Assembly (NCBI GenBank): GCA_000226015.1
Contig: JH153265.1
Location: 320,549 to 384,548, forward strand
Direction of reading: 5' to 3'
From: Mnemiopsis leidyi
Taxonomy: Eukaryota > Ctenophora > Tentaculata > Lobata > Bolinopsidae
Length of the DNA stretch: 64,000 bases
Position numbers and translations under genes: made by a program. Shown here piece by piece: positions 1 through 54,879 of the stretch (positions are counted from its first letter, which is position 1; each line of letters begins with the position of its first letter). Under the pieces are notes generated by a model, which saw only the letters and a list, made by a program, of their open reading frames with translations, made no database searches and was not told the origin of the DNA.

Positions 1-2628
1 GAGAGAGAGAGAGAGCTAGGTGTTTAAAGGAAACTTAAAACACAATTTTGCAGTCGGGTTACAAAAAGCCTGCACACGCAGGTGCACTAAGGCCTGGGAA
101 ACCCTGGATCGATAATTGGATAAAAATGCAGCCCATAAAGGAATTCAAATAGAAAGAATGCGATGACTAAAGACGGACAGCTGGGTAATTTCAGTTTGGA
201 GTACACGAATATGTCCTGTTACCCTGTCACCGTGTAGTGGGAAAGGGATGGAAATTTGATGAAGAACTTGTCCTAGAGGTACGAGTAAGATAATCATAAG
301 GGAGTTATCTTGGAGATCTTTAAGATTACGTTTGATGAAGTAGTAATATAAAAGCTAGGGAAGTTTGATGGAGAGGTAATCCTGGAGACTGAAGGCTTCA
401 AGACCTTGGTTCGATGAGGGAGTCGTCCTGACGAGGTAAGTTTGATGAAGGAGTAGTCTTAGAGAGTCAAAACTCAATGCTTATAATGAAGAGTAATTAA
501 CTGAAATGAAGTTTGATGAAGAAGTATTAGCCTTAATGGAGAGAGACAGGTTTGATTGAGGGTAAATCCAGCTTAGAGTAGTAGACTGGAAAGTAAAGAT
601 TGATGAAGGAGTTACCCCATAGTAAAGAAAATATCTAAATATGATCAGAGGTGCATGTTGACACAACATAACTACACAGCAACAGTAACAGGTGTTCAAC
701 ACTGTAAATTTGGTAGCGCAAAGTGCTGGAAATGTTCACGGAAGCATGAAATGAGAATAGAAAATACAATATGTCACATTTGGTGAGAACTTGTTATCGC
801 TTATCTGTAATCCACCGCGATAAGTGTTTTATACAAGGTCTTTATGGCTTGGATGAAATTTGAACTTCAAGTTACCCCATATAGTCCCGCTTTTAGACGT
901 GAGAAATAAGAAGAATGTACGCATGGGAAGAGTACAAGCTTCTAGAATATCTTAGATCTATAAATACATTACCTGAGCACATAAATTTGAGTTTAATGAT
1001 AAGAAACAGGGATAAGTCTCAAATGACATATGATAATGACGCTCTAATTTCTCTATTTTAACAGCATGCTCTTTTCTTGAATATAACAGATGAAATGTCG
1101 AAGTATTCGGTCATAGGCGGATATCCTGAGCCTTTAAAAAGACAATGATTTAATAATGACAGAAAATTACCATGTCTGTATGTAAACTGGAAAAATGTAA
1201 AAAATGACGAAAATTGTTTGTGCCTAGAGCATCCATGAATTCCGGAAAAATACGTGATATTTCTTAATATCACTGCGAAATGCATGCTTACTGAATTTCT
1301 GAATATCTAAACGCAAGCTTAGTTGGTTTTTAAGCCACGCCCAATACATCAATGTCATGATATGCAATTACTTGGTCGTAAATGGACTGGCTGTGAACGT
1401 TCTTGTTCAAACTCGCTGGCTTTTGGCTTTAAACGAAGTTAACAAACCTTGATCGGTACGTTTGAGATTAGTCATATATAATATCTTATGAACTTATGAG
1501 TATGAACAATAATCATTTATTTTGGGTCTTTCAGAATTCAATACTGAAATGATTTGGTTGTTCAATAACGAAGAAGTCTCCGAGAATAATCATAATTATT
1601 CCAAAGATAAGTTTATAAGGGCACATTCTCAGTTACAGGAAACTCTTTTAATCTATCAGCTGAACCCACTGACCAAACATCAGGGAAAGAAAAATAAAGA
1701 GTACTGCACAACGGAGTGGGGGAGGATAGCTTACATCTGATCAGACAGTAGACACAGTATATCAATTTAGCCCTCATATTATGTCCTATACAAAGCCGGT
1801 CTAGTATCCATTCTACTCAAATTGCAGTTCAAAAGCCTCGGTCGGACCGAGTGCGGAGCTTGGATTATTATACCATATGTACAACTTTCTGTAGCTAGGT
1901 TTTGTGAAATAGTAAAATTGATAATTTTAGAAAACGCGCTCGAGAAAACATGACATTGTTTGTCGCCAGCTAAGTGCTTTTCTAGACAATGGAAAGATTT
2001 GGTCCATTATAGATGTTGATGAAAGTGAAAAGGCTTTATTGAATAGTCTTACTACTTTTCTATCTTTCTACAGATAAAATGGAGCAAAGAAAGGGTGGGA
2101 ACAGGCTCGAGAAAATACAAATAGAAACAGTCGATGATTAGACGGATTCGACTAATCGATAAAACACACGCAATTTGGACACCCTCATTTGAATAGGGAA
2201 AGTAAGATTACATGTAAAGATCGTGATTACACACCGAGCCGTCATTAGCGGTGGGGAGGCAGAAGAGTGGGTCTGTATACTTCACTGCAGGTGGTGCGTA
2301 TATCGCAAACATCAGCTACAAAGCATGAGCTACAAATATCAGCTGGAAAATTAGAAGCTGCTTCCTCAACGACGAAGATTGTAGGTAAAAATGGTCAAAA
2401 GGTTTAGAAAGGTCGTAAGGTCGACAAGATTAGGAAGTCAAACATGCTGTAGGTCTATGTAAGTAAAGTTCTAAAGCAGTAATGTCACCGTATTGCTGTA
2501 GTGTGATTCTGTGATCAAGTCTAACTTTAGAATGCAGATTTGTGTCTGTGAAAAATACAAGATCCACTATGTAACTGAATGAAAGAAAGCTATTTTAGTA
2601 TACAAAAGCAAAGAAATAGAAATTTTAC
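1..2628. other. No recognisable gene
   Basis: The stretch begins with a short GA microsatellite (1-17). Between about 245 and 620 the phrase GTTTGATGAAG recurs six or more times at irregular spacing of roughly 40-70 bases, which looks like a decayed tandem repeat. The open frames here are short and have no recognisable domain. It should contain the downstream exons of the Pro/Ala/Glu-repeat gene that ends with a splice donor at 2628/2629, but I could not identify them. Confidence 0.5.
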
Positions 2629-3703
2629 CTTGCATCGGGTTCTACTGGTACTGGTTCCTTTGGTTCTGGTTCAGCTGGAGCGGGTTCAGCTGGGGCAGGT
2701 TCAGCTGGAGTAGGTTCAGATGGTGCTGGCTCTTCTGAGGCAGGTTCAGCTGGAGCTGGTTCAGCTTGGACTGGTTCAGGTGGTGCTGGCTCCACTGGAG
2801 CAGGTTCGGCTGGAGCAGGTTCGCTGGAGCAGGTTCGGCTGGAGAAGCTTCGGCTGGAGCAGGTTTGACTGGAGCAGGTTCAGCTAGTTCCTCTGGTGCA
2901 GGTTCAGCTGGAGCTGGTTCAGCTGGGGCTGGTTCAGCTGGGGCTGGTTCTGTTGGAGCTGGTTCAGCTGAGGTAGGTTCCGCTGCAACAGGTTCAGCGG
3001 GGGCAGGTTCATCTGGGGCTACTTCAGCTGGAGCAATTTCCAGTTCAGCTGGTTCCGATTCGGCTGGAGCAGGTTCAGCTGGTTCCGGCTCGGCTGGAGC
3101 GGGTTCAGCCGGGGCTGGTTCAGCCGTGGCTGGTTCAGCTGGGGTAGGTTCAGCTGGAGCTGGTTCAGCTGGGGCAGGTTCTGCTGGGGTTGGTTCAACT
3201 GGGGCTGGTTCAGCTGGTTCAGGTTCAGCTGGGGTAGGCTCAGCTGGGACTGGATCAGCTGTGACTGGTTCAGCTGGGATTGGTTCAGCTGTGACTGGTT
3301 CAGCTGGGGTAGGTTCAGCTGGAGCTGGTTCGGCTGGAGCTGGTTCAACTGGGGCTGGTTCAGCTGTGACTGGTTCAGCTGGGGCTGCTTCAACTGGGGC
3401 TGCTTCAACTGGGGCTGCTTCATCAACAGGAGCAGGAGCTACAGGGGCGGCCTCTTCTTCAGAAGCAGCTTCTAAAACGACATTGTCAGCATCCTGCTCA
3501 ACGGCTGCTACTTCAGCGTCCTTCTCCACCACCTCCTCGTGGAGAACGTCCCCGTTTATTCGAGCCGGCTCGTCTTCCGGTCTCATCTGGTTCTCTGGGG
3601 TGTGGCTCGGACTGACGGTCGACTGGGACTCTCCTAGAAGTCGGGGATCCACCTCCACCTTGTTCATGTTTTGCTGAAATGGCACCAGTTTACCTTTTGT
3701 CAT
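2629..3703 (-). CDS. Partial gene: Pro/Ala/Glu tandem-repeat protein
   Basis: The exon starts at an ATG at 3703 and runs to a plausible splice donor (GCAAG|gtaaaa) at 2629, so the gene probably continues to lower coordinates. The first ~85 codons are acidic and non-repetitive (MTKGKLVPFQQNMNKVEVDP onward). The rest is a degenerate PAEPAPAEP-type repeat. Near 2820-2824 one repeat unit lacks a single G. Upstream of that point the E-P-A pattern is in one frame, and downstream it continues in another frame, open to the donor. Read literally, the protein leaves the pattern for an NLLQLNLPQ-type tail and stops at 2642. The missing base may be a sequencing or assembly error, a polymorphism or a real lesion. 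I recognise no domain. Similar low-complexity Pro/Glu/Ala proteins are usually extended and structural; a role here is unknown. Confidence 0.55.
2642..3430 (-). repeat. Coding minisatellite (PAEP units)
   Basis: This is a GC-rich degenerate array with repeating blocks of about 18 bases, such as ggttcagctggagct on the plus strand. On the minus strand it encodes x-P-A-E-P. Units vary by substitutions that keep P and E/V/T at set places, as expected for a translated repeat. One unit near 2822 is a base short and shifts the frame. Confidence 0.8.
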
Positions 3704-4393
3704 GTTTTAAAACGGTGCTTCATGTCTCTGTTCAACTGTTTGTCATTTGTCTGTTCAGCTGTTTGTCGTTGTTCAGCCCATTTTATTGAGAGTCTGTGTG
3801 ACTGTGATTTCCGTTATGTTTGAGCCAGGAGGGTACTAATGATAGATGCAGTGGTCTGTCAAATGTACGCCACTCCAATTCAATAAGTTGTTTTCATGGA
3901 GATATTTTTAATATCATTTAGTTAAACTAAAAAAGGAGAAATTCTTTAGAAACATTTTAAGACATTAAATTAAGATTTTATTTAGGCTACGGCTTAATAT
4001 GATCCGAATTTCATTAGACATTAAAGAGTTAGGACCATCTTCAATCTTAGCGACAAGCATATTTATTTAAGCACGAAAATCAGACGTTTTAGTTTGGAAA
4101 GCAATATAGTTTAAATATCAAAATATCAAGCCAACCTTGTGGACTTAGGTCGAGAGCAGCTAAATAAGCAAATATGCTGCAAGATTATCTCAAACAAGAT
4201 CAAAACCTCGATAGTCTAGACAAATTAAAATACTGATAAATGTAGGGTGTGCCCTACAAAAACAGGATATGATAAGTCATTGTCAGATATAGTCAAGAAG
4301 TGTGCAGGTTTTATTTCATCGTCATGTTATCGTCTCAGTCAGTAATTCTCAACTTTCAGGTCCCAGACTTTGACCTGACTCCGTCGCATCCGT

Positions 4394-4399
4394 TTTATT
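4394..4399 (-). promoter_or_regulatory. Candidate polyadenylation signal of the PLEKHD1-like gene
   Basis: AATAAA on the minus strand lies about 400 bases after the stop codon at 4795-4797. A second AATAAA lies at 4310-4315. No cDNA evidence is available, so either could be used. Otherwise 3704-4794 holds only presumed 3' UTR and spacer. Confidence 0.35.
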
Positions 4400-4794
4400 T
4401 GAGGGCTCCATAAAGCTCTTCTGAATAAATTTCTGTGTCAGTTTATCTTCCTGTCTGTTTAAGATTTTTTGGCTTTGAGTAAATTTTTACTTGCAGTAGG
4501 TAAGAATCACACAAATTTTCGTGACATTTGATTTTCTAGTATTTATATTTGTATCTTCTTGTCTAGCTTAGAATTGAATGTAATTGCTAACAGAATTATG
4601 GTCCAAAACATCCAAGAAAATCTTTAATAAACCTAATGAACAGAGGAAGTCAATTGCAATGCTCCAGAAATAATGCAGCTAACACCGAAAGATAAATATA
4701 AAATAAAGCCCCCTAAAACTAAAACTAATCTAATCCTCAGACTATTACAAGTAGACAAAGTAACAAGGCCTACATTATCATATCTCCTATTCAG

Positions 4795-38686
<33,892 letters not shown>

Positions 38687-39002
38687 AGTGTGCTAACTAC
38701 TAAAGGAAAGTGATAGTTATTAGAGCTAGGAGGAACCTATCCTCCGGCCAATTAATCCACCTTTTGTTATATATTTTTTCCTCTCCCTCTTCCATCCTCT
38801 CTGTCCATTCCTCTCTCGCCTTTATTTTACTGGAATTGTATTTTACAATGCAACCTCCTCTACCCTGTTTCTCTCCCATTCTCCATTCCCTACCCTTCTC
38901 TCTTTTTTTATTATCCCTCCACCTGCATCCCTCCACTCTTCCCTCCTCTCCTTCTACCAAAGTTTTTGCCAGATAGGTCAAATAATACAACGATTTTCTT
39001 AT

Positions 39003-39280
39003 TATGGGTTGGTGGGGTAGTGGTATCCACCCTGACTTTCTATGCAGGTGATCGGGGGTTTGATTCCCAGATTCGCCAATCCTAGAGGAGTGCTCTAAGG
39101 GCACTTGCGTATGCGATCTTCTTCGGTCCACTCAGCCGAATGATCGGGAAACCGTGATTAAGGGTTAAATGAGGAGGGTCTCCATTAAAAGATCTAGAAT
39201 CTTCCAGGAGCCCCTTGATTATAACTGTAAAAGCCTGGGTACAGGTGTAACAAATACAAATATATAAATAGCAAAAAAAC
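39003..39280 (+). mobile_element. tRNA-derived SINE (copy 1)
   Basis: The head resembles a tRNA with A-box (tggtggggtagtgg) and B-box (gggtttgattccc) pol III promoter elements. A central domain (ggtccactcagccgaatg, then agggttaaatga) is shared with the copy at 47950. The tail ends in AT-rich short repeats (caaatacaaatatataaata). Confidence 0.7.
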
Positions 39281-39639
39281 AGCAAAATTGAACAAAGTTA
39301 AATTACTTTCTTTGCTTTTTCAATCATAAGATTCAACAATAATTCTGGCCGCTATTTCGTTAGTGTCAGCACAATTTCAAGTCCACATAGAGTTTTAAAA
39401 AATATTCTATCACATATACTAATGTATTCATTGAATCATGATGGGAGAGTTGGGTGAATTTAGGGTGGTGTCAACCCCTCCCCCTCCCCAAAAAAAGACA
39501 CTTAACGGAAAATTGTTGAACTTCGACACTCTCAATCGATTTTTCCTGGATTCAAACAAAGTTGCCACCCCTCCTCTAGGCTATGTCATGAAAATTTCCG
39601 GGCATTGTAGATCTCATCAGGTTCAGATCTGATGATTTG

Positions 39640-39760
39640 ATCTGAGGGCCTCAAAGGGCCCCTAATATAAAGGCCTTAAGGGGCCCTAAATATAAAGGCC
39701 CCTAATATAAAGGCCTTAGGGGCCTTAAAGGGCCCCTAATATAAATGCCTTAAAGGGAAA
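39640..39760. repeat. Short GGCCCCTAATATAAAGGCC repeat
   Basis: Four interspersed copies of a unit containing gggcccctaatataaaggcc, partly palindromic. There is no coding signal. Confidence 0.75.
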
Positions 39761-41615
39761 TTGTAAAAATTTAGCTAGACAAACTGACTGTAGAGGAACC
39801 TAAAGCAACCTAACGGCATCAAATGCACCACTTATTTTTTGATTTTATGATGACGCATTTTTGGAAATCGCAAAAAGAAATTTTTTCCGAGAATATAATA
39901 TAAGTATAATATGATTTGACCAGGAATCCGAATTTGATAGTTTCAAAGCTAAACAAATATCACGTGACACCTTGAGTGACCCCTTGTAGAACCCCAAATT
40001 GAAATGTTCAACTTCAAGCTAAAGAAAAGAAAGGCCTTCAGTTTCACCTAAAATTTGAGAGTAAATCCGATGGTGGCAGTCCCAAAGCTTAAAAACCTTA
40101 TTTAGACTCCATTTATGGCCCTTATTGGGTTCACTAGCTGGAACCCCGTAATACGATAATATTCATTCTACAGATCTTACATCTATCCATAAAATTTTTC
40201 TCTCGGGGCACGTAGATATTCTTGATTCCTAATACTCCCACTTTTTACTGCAACTCCTCCAAATCGCATTGTCTTTATGTCATCGGTGCAATCCTGTAAC
40301 TCTCATGTTGTCTAATACCAATTTCCCCTCTAGACTTCATTACTCGAAGCAACATGGCTGAATATCAATTAGAACGATCACATGGTACACTGCAAGATTG
40401 TTAAGCATAGGATCAAGGATCCTTCATAATAGAGCAGGATCTAATAACCCATCCAAGCATTGATTCAGGACTTGGGCTAATAATTATTTCACAAACCTTG
40501 CAGGTTATGTCAAAGTACCGGCCTTCCTTAACAATTTAGCACTATCAAATCAAATTACTGTTGTAAAAGCAAGCATGGTAATTAGTAATAACTCGAACGA
40601 GGACCCAATTAAAATCAGCTCTTTTCATATTTCTCACAAACACCCACAATAATTCAAACACATCGGCACCCGTTGTTATCTTGATTCTTGGGACACATCG
40701 CTCAGCAATTATTCTTATAGAGCAAAGATATATTTCGATTTTTGCACATATTATGCCCCTAATGCTGATAAAAATTGTTTAATCCTGATATAAAAGTTAA
40801 CAAGTTGAGTAAAGCATTTTGGAGTCTAAACTATATTGCAACACTACAAGTGCAATAGATTCATTGAGAAGGAAGGCTTGAGTAAGGATGAACCTGAGAA
40901 TGTGAAGTTTTGTATACAACAGAGTGAAATGTTTTATTACAATATTTTGAAACCGGTAGTTCATAATCGTGTGAAGCTTTTGGCACGAACTGTGTGTTTC
41001 GCTTGAAAAACTATTAAAGAATATACGATAATGTCAATCTGAATTGAGTTACAATTATCTTGCTCTTAAAACATAATTTAAAACATTTTTCTGTAGAAAG
41101 ATGAACTTGGATTAAAACTCATTATTCAAAAAATGCTAATGGTAATTTACTGGGCACTGCGTGGCTTACTAAACCAAATTCGGGCAGTTTGCTGTTATTT
41201 GACGAGATATTATATCCGTGTATTGCCTGGGGAACTCAGTTTTTTAAGACCTCAGTTACAGTTTTCAAAGGGACTAGTTTTTGGAGGGAAACGTAGAGAG
41301 AGCCGCGCGGCGCAGTACCTAGTAAATCCGTCTACCATCGCGCGTGCAGACAAATCTTATCGCAAAATGAATTATTATATTTCGTTCTTTATGATGCAGA
41401 TGATGATTTTACAACGGTAATTTGTAGCTATTCACCTAACCAGGTGCTTACGCACGCGCAGCTCGCGCGCGGCTGCTATCGCCAGCCACCTCTTGTACAG
41501 CAGCGCGCACCCTCCCGTCATTTTATTCTCGCTTCGAATGAGGGTCGGACGAAGTCAGACAAGCCACCTTTGGTAACGTGACGCATGTTGCATGTGAATT
41601 TTTACCTAACCTTGT

Positions 41616-41846
41616 AGGTTGATGACCTACTGTCGCGGCCGTCACGCGCTCGCTCTCACGCATTTCTGGCCTGGCGACATGAATTTCGAAAAAATTTTAA
41701 ACGCGCATCGCCCGTTGAACCTAACCAGGTGCATACGCCGCGCGCGGTCAACGGGCGATGCGCGTCTAGAATTTTTTCGAAATTCATGTCGCCAGGCCAG
41801 AAATGCGTGAGAGCGCGTGATGGCCGCGACAGTAGGTTATCAACCT
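41616..41846. repeat. Long inverted repeat, ~100-bp arms, 29-bp loop
   Basis: Left arm 41616-41718 and right arm 41748-41846 are near-perfect complements (for example tcgccaggccagaaatgcgt on the right). The loop (41719-41747) includes cctaaccaggtgc. This would extrude a cruciform or be transcribed as a hairpin. Confidence 0.85.
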
Positions 41847-42272
41847 AAAACGCGCGCGGTGGCTGCTACACAGCTAGATAAAGCTTTTTCTTGTCGAGGT
41901 GTTACCCGACCCGCGCGCGGCTCGCATGGCAGTTTGCTGCTCTCGCTCCTGGCGAGGAGAGCAGTTTCTAACGTTCTAACGTTCTAACGTTTCGTTAGAA
42001 CGTTAGACAGATATTATCTCGTCAACTCTTAGTTGTTGAGGTTCAATTACTTAAAATTCTTTCCTTGAAACATCATTACCGGGCGTTGCGCGGCTCTCTC
42101 TACGTTTCCCTCCGCAACAATTAGCCTGAGGTCCCCAGGTAAGAAACATCATTGCTCAATGATTGCTCAATGTGGAGGGACAATCAAAAATTACAAAATG
42201 CTATCATATATAGACGTTTCCTAGCCCTGCTGCTGCGAAGCGGCAGTCTCCGTCGCGCGATACCTGAGTTAA

Positions 42273-42322
42273 TTGTGATACCCGACTCACGCAGCTCACG
42301 TAGACGGATATCATCTCGTTAA
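42273..42322. mobile_element. 50-bp MITE copy with 10-bp direct flanks
   Basis: The sequence from ttgtgatacccgac to atcatctcgttaa is bounded by CCTGAGTTAA on both sides (42263-42272, 42323-42332). Its ends resemble those of the copies at 42408-42483 and 57267-57350. Confidence 0.6.
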
Positions 42323-42407
42323 CCTGAGTTAAGCCTTCTCCTAGAGCCAACCAAAAGTTACGACGTTTAACAAACCTCGAAATTAGATTCTCTCGGTTAT
42401 AAACTTT

Positions 42408-42483
42408 TTGACGAGATTATATCCGTCTAACGTTCTAACGAAACGTCAGCTTTAGCTGCGTGAGTCGGGTATCACCGCGACAA
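42408..42483. mobile_element. 76-bp MITE copy with 8-bp target duplication
   Basis: The element begins TTGACGAGATTATATCCG and ends ATCACCGCGACAA. TAAACTTT flanks it on both sides (42400-42407, 42484-42491). An 8-bp duplication fits hAT-type transposition; Mutator-like (8-11 bp) remains possible. Confidence 0.7.
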
Positions 42484-42544
42484 TAAACTTTTCAACCTAA
42501 CCAGGTGCCTAAGGTGGCGCGCGTGACGCGCGCAAAAGGGCTCT

Positions 42545-43370
42545 GGTTAGAGCAAATAAACTTTTAAAATCTGGCTTTATCTTGTTTTATCATTTGTTGA
42601 TAGTATATTGCCAATTATGATGTCTTTATCTTATGATTTGTTTTATCACTCTTTTAGGGTTTAGAAGATATTCATTAATGTCTATTAGTTGCTAATGCTT
42701 TTTATCAAATTTGTTGATTAACTTTAAGGTTTTTTGAAATTCTAAGAGATTATGTGTGATGATGCTTGCATCATTATTTACTATTTATAATTTTTATCAT
42801 ATAATTATTATTTATTATTATCAAAGTTTACAAAGCTTGTCAGGGTTTATCCCAACTGGCTGGTGTTTTTAATTTTAGTAGGTCTGGACTAAATTTAGTT
42901 TGTAAACCAGGAAGTAGTAAATCTTCCAAGGTTAACCGTATTAAAAGAAACTTTATCAGTGAAAGAGTTATTTCATCTTGGAATAAACTACCTATTGAGG
43001 TAAAGACTGCATCATCTTTAAATGTTTTTAAAAGTAATTTAGAGGCTTTTAAGAGTAAATCTATAACCATTGGGGCTTCTAGTAGTGGGTATTATTGGGG
43101 TATTTCGGAGGAAGTTTTGAATCGTATTGAAAGTGGAAGTTACTTGGAAAACAAGATAAAGCATAACTGTTATCTTAAAGAAAACCCTTTCGTTGCTAAA
43201 ACGAAGTTCATAAACATTTATTAGTTTCTATTAACTTGGATGTTTGCTATTTTTAAAGATTTAATGTAATGATTATTTAACTTAGAGTTTTTACGATATT
43301 TTTAGAGTTTAGGTGTGATGATGCTGGCATCATTATCAATTATTTATTTATTTATTATTTATAAACTTTA
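42545..43370 (+). mobile_element. LINE 3' end (CR1/L2-like), apparently two tails in tandem
   Basis: The plus-strand translation at about 42880-43080 reads NRIKRNFISERVISSWNKLP and then a VFKSNLEAFKS-like stretch. This is the conserved end of many non-LTR reverse transcriptase polyproteins. A 3' tail with the hairpin gatgatgctggcatcatta and TTTA-rich repeats ends near 43370. A very similar tail (gatgatgcttgcatcatta) lies at 42753-42775, before the coding piece, which suggests two 5'-truncated copies head to tail. The element is inactive as it stands. Confidence 0.7.
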
Positions 43371-44888
43371 CACAAATCCGAAGTAGTAAACAAACATCCT
43401 AGGGATCTGATAAGTCTACGTTCAGAAAACTGAGAAACTTAGTTAAACAAAAGAATCATATAAGCGGATGAACCCTCTCTAATTCAGTTTTGCATATAGT
43501 TTTTATATTTTTATGGAGCTCTTCTTTATCTTTATATGGGGATTATGCTGAATCATATTTCATAATGTAATTTGTAAATTCATTCTATTATACGTTCATC
43601 ATATAAGCGGAAAGTAATTGGGATATTAGGTGAATTTTCGAAAAACCTTTCCTAACTTAACTTCCCCAGTTCCCTATTTAAAGTAAATTCTAAGCCATCG
43701 GTGAGGTTATCTCCTTATCGTAGTGAGGATACTTGGTATAATGCGCTTAGCCCAGAACTGTGTTCAACTTCCAAGTTCCAGGTGTCCCTGGTGAATGTTC
43801 CAGGAGGTCAGATATAAATGCTGACTGTCACACCTGGTTCTTGGGGCCACCGGCCCCAGCCCCACAAATGTGCACATGGTAGCACATTGATGGTTAACCA
43901 AGATGGCATGGTATCTCGTCTTCCTTCTCTTTTGATCTTGCATTGTTGCTGATGTGTCAAACTCTAACCAATCATCTAGACACCGAGCAGGTAAATGACA
44001 CCCTCCAACACTTCAATATGCGATACCACAAACACCGTTTTACAGTGACAGGCTGAGATGGGCATTCTGGAGAGTCCTTTAACTCTCTCCCATCTCAGCT
44101 GAAACTTACCAAAGAACTGTCCAGATGAGAATGGTCAGTTGGCTAATTCTACTGTCTTGCTACTCTATTGTCGTGTTCTAGGGATGGTATTGTCTTAATT
44201 ACTATCAAAGCCCTTACTGCAATGGCAGACATAGCTGGCCCGTGGTTGCTGTGAAGTGATCATAGGTACAGCCAGTCCAGACAGCTGAACACAGACCAGC
44301 TGAACACAGACAGCTGAACACAGACCAGCTATTATGGTGGGAACTAAAGGGCGGGTCTCTTAAAATGATAGATAAACCCAGATGTGATGCTCTCACATGC
44401 TAACCCTACCAGGAACCCGGTTACTGGTTAAAACCATCAGGGATTATACATAAACAATGAGAACAATATAAAAATACATGGACACTAAATATCATAAGGC
44501 TGCCGATTTGGCCGATGGTCGTAAAGTCAGCACAAACGTGGTAGGTCTAATAAAATACAAAGAGGATTGGGAAGCCAGCAACATCCATAATGGGGCATCT
44601 AAAAGGGGCCCTGGACTCTTACTCTGGTCCCCCATGGGCGTGCCAAATGGTCTTGAAAATGCAAGACAATTTTAAAAGAATTTCTTGCTTCTTGCAAAAT
44701 CACATGTTTTGTTTTGTGTTTTGTTTATACAAATTACAATAAGTTATCATACAAGTTACAATTATTTACATTTTTTGGCCATTTTTTTCCGCAATTGCTT
44801 CCAGTCAGTTCTTGAACCAGGCGGCCTTTTGAGGGAAAGTTATGCCACTGTATAAAGTTGCAAATCATTTAGAGTTGATGATAAAGTT

Positions 44889-54560
<9,672 letters not shown>

Positions 54561-54873
54561 TGTGTAGTATAAAGCAGTCAGTACAAAACTGACAGAATTG
54601 AACAGTTTTAAGGACATTGTTTATTTGATTTCGCAAGACTGACAAATAATGAATTGTTTACTTATGCTTTGCATTTTATTTCAAATTTATAAAGTATGAC
54701 CCTCGCTAATTTATTAGATATCAACTTAGATTTTTTATTTTGTTTAGCATGCACGACCCAACAAGTTTTTAATTTCAGTTTATCTATTACAAATTATGAT
54801 CAAATTATCAACATTGAATTTGAAATTGTTTATAGAATATTGTGTTCCAGCAATGAGTGTTAACTTTAGATCA

Positions 54874-54879
54874 AATAAA
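54874..54879 (+). promoter_or_regulatory. Candidate HELLS polyadenylation signal
   Basis: AATAAA about 315 bases after the HELLS stop codon, in AT-rich sequence. It is the first canonical hexamer downstream on the plus strand that I found. Confidence 0.55.

Larger units (their letters stand above)
41199..42540. mobile_element. GC-rich cluster of foldback/MITE repeats
   Basis: A nested set of repeats with CGCGCG runs, unlike the AT-rich surroundings. Arms near 41283-41311 (ggagggaaacgtagagagag) and 42090-42120 are inverted copies. Inside them lies a ~100-base inverted pair (41616-41718 / 41748-41846). Several pieces carry the terminal motif TTG(A/T)CGAGAT and the phrase acccgacccgcgcgcggctc. 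The motif cctaaccaggtgc occurs at about 41437, 41719 and 42498. A related piece lies at 57267-57350. Confidence 0.7.
38687..44888. other. Spacer between divergent PLEKHD1-like and HELLS genes
   Basis: About 6.2 kb with no supportable protein gene. The first ~300 bases are pyrimidine-rich on the plus strand and adjoin the PLEKHD1-like start, so 5' UTR or promoter may lie there. Then come a SINE, a ggccc/ggcctta-rich repeat (39640-39760), a GC-rich foldback cluster, a LINE 3' end, and a cagctgaacacagac triplet repeat (44281-44325). No TATA box near either start can be assigned with confidence. Confidence 0.5.

Noticed and set aside
1522-1740. 72-codon plus frame
   Set aside because: No domain, no neighbouring exon signals; consistent with chance.
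2766-3677. Plus-strand 303-codon frame (Gly-Ser-Ala-Gly repeats)
   Set aside because: It is the antisense of the Pro/Ala/Glu repeat. The repeat period keeps both strands open, and the minus strand has the better start, a non-repetitive head and a splice donor.
44478-44675. 65-codon plus frame upstream of HELLS
   Set aside because: It could be transposon debris (KRGPGLLLWSPMGVPNG), but I could not tie it to a family. It is too short to call a gene.
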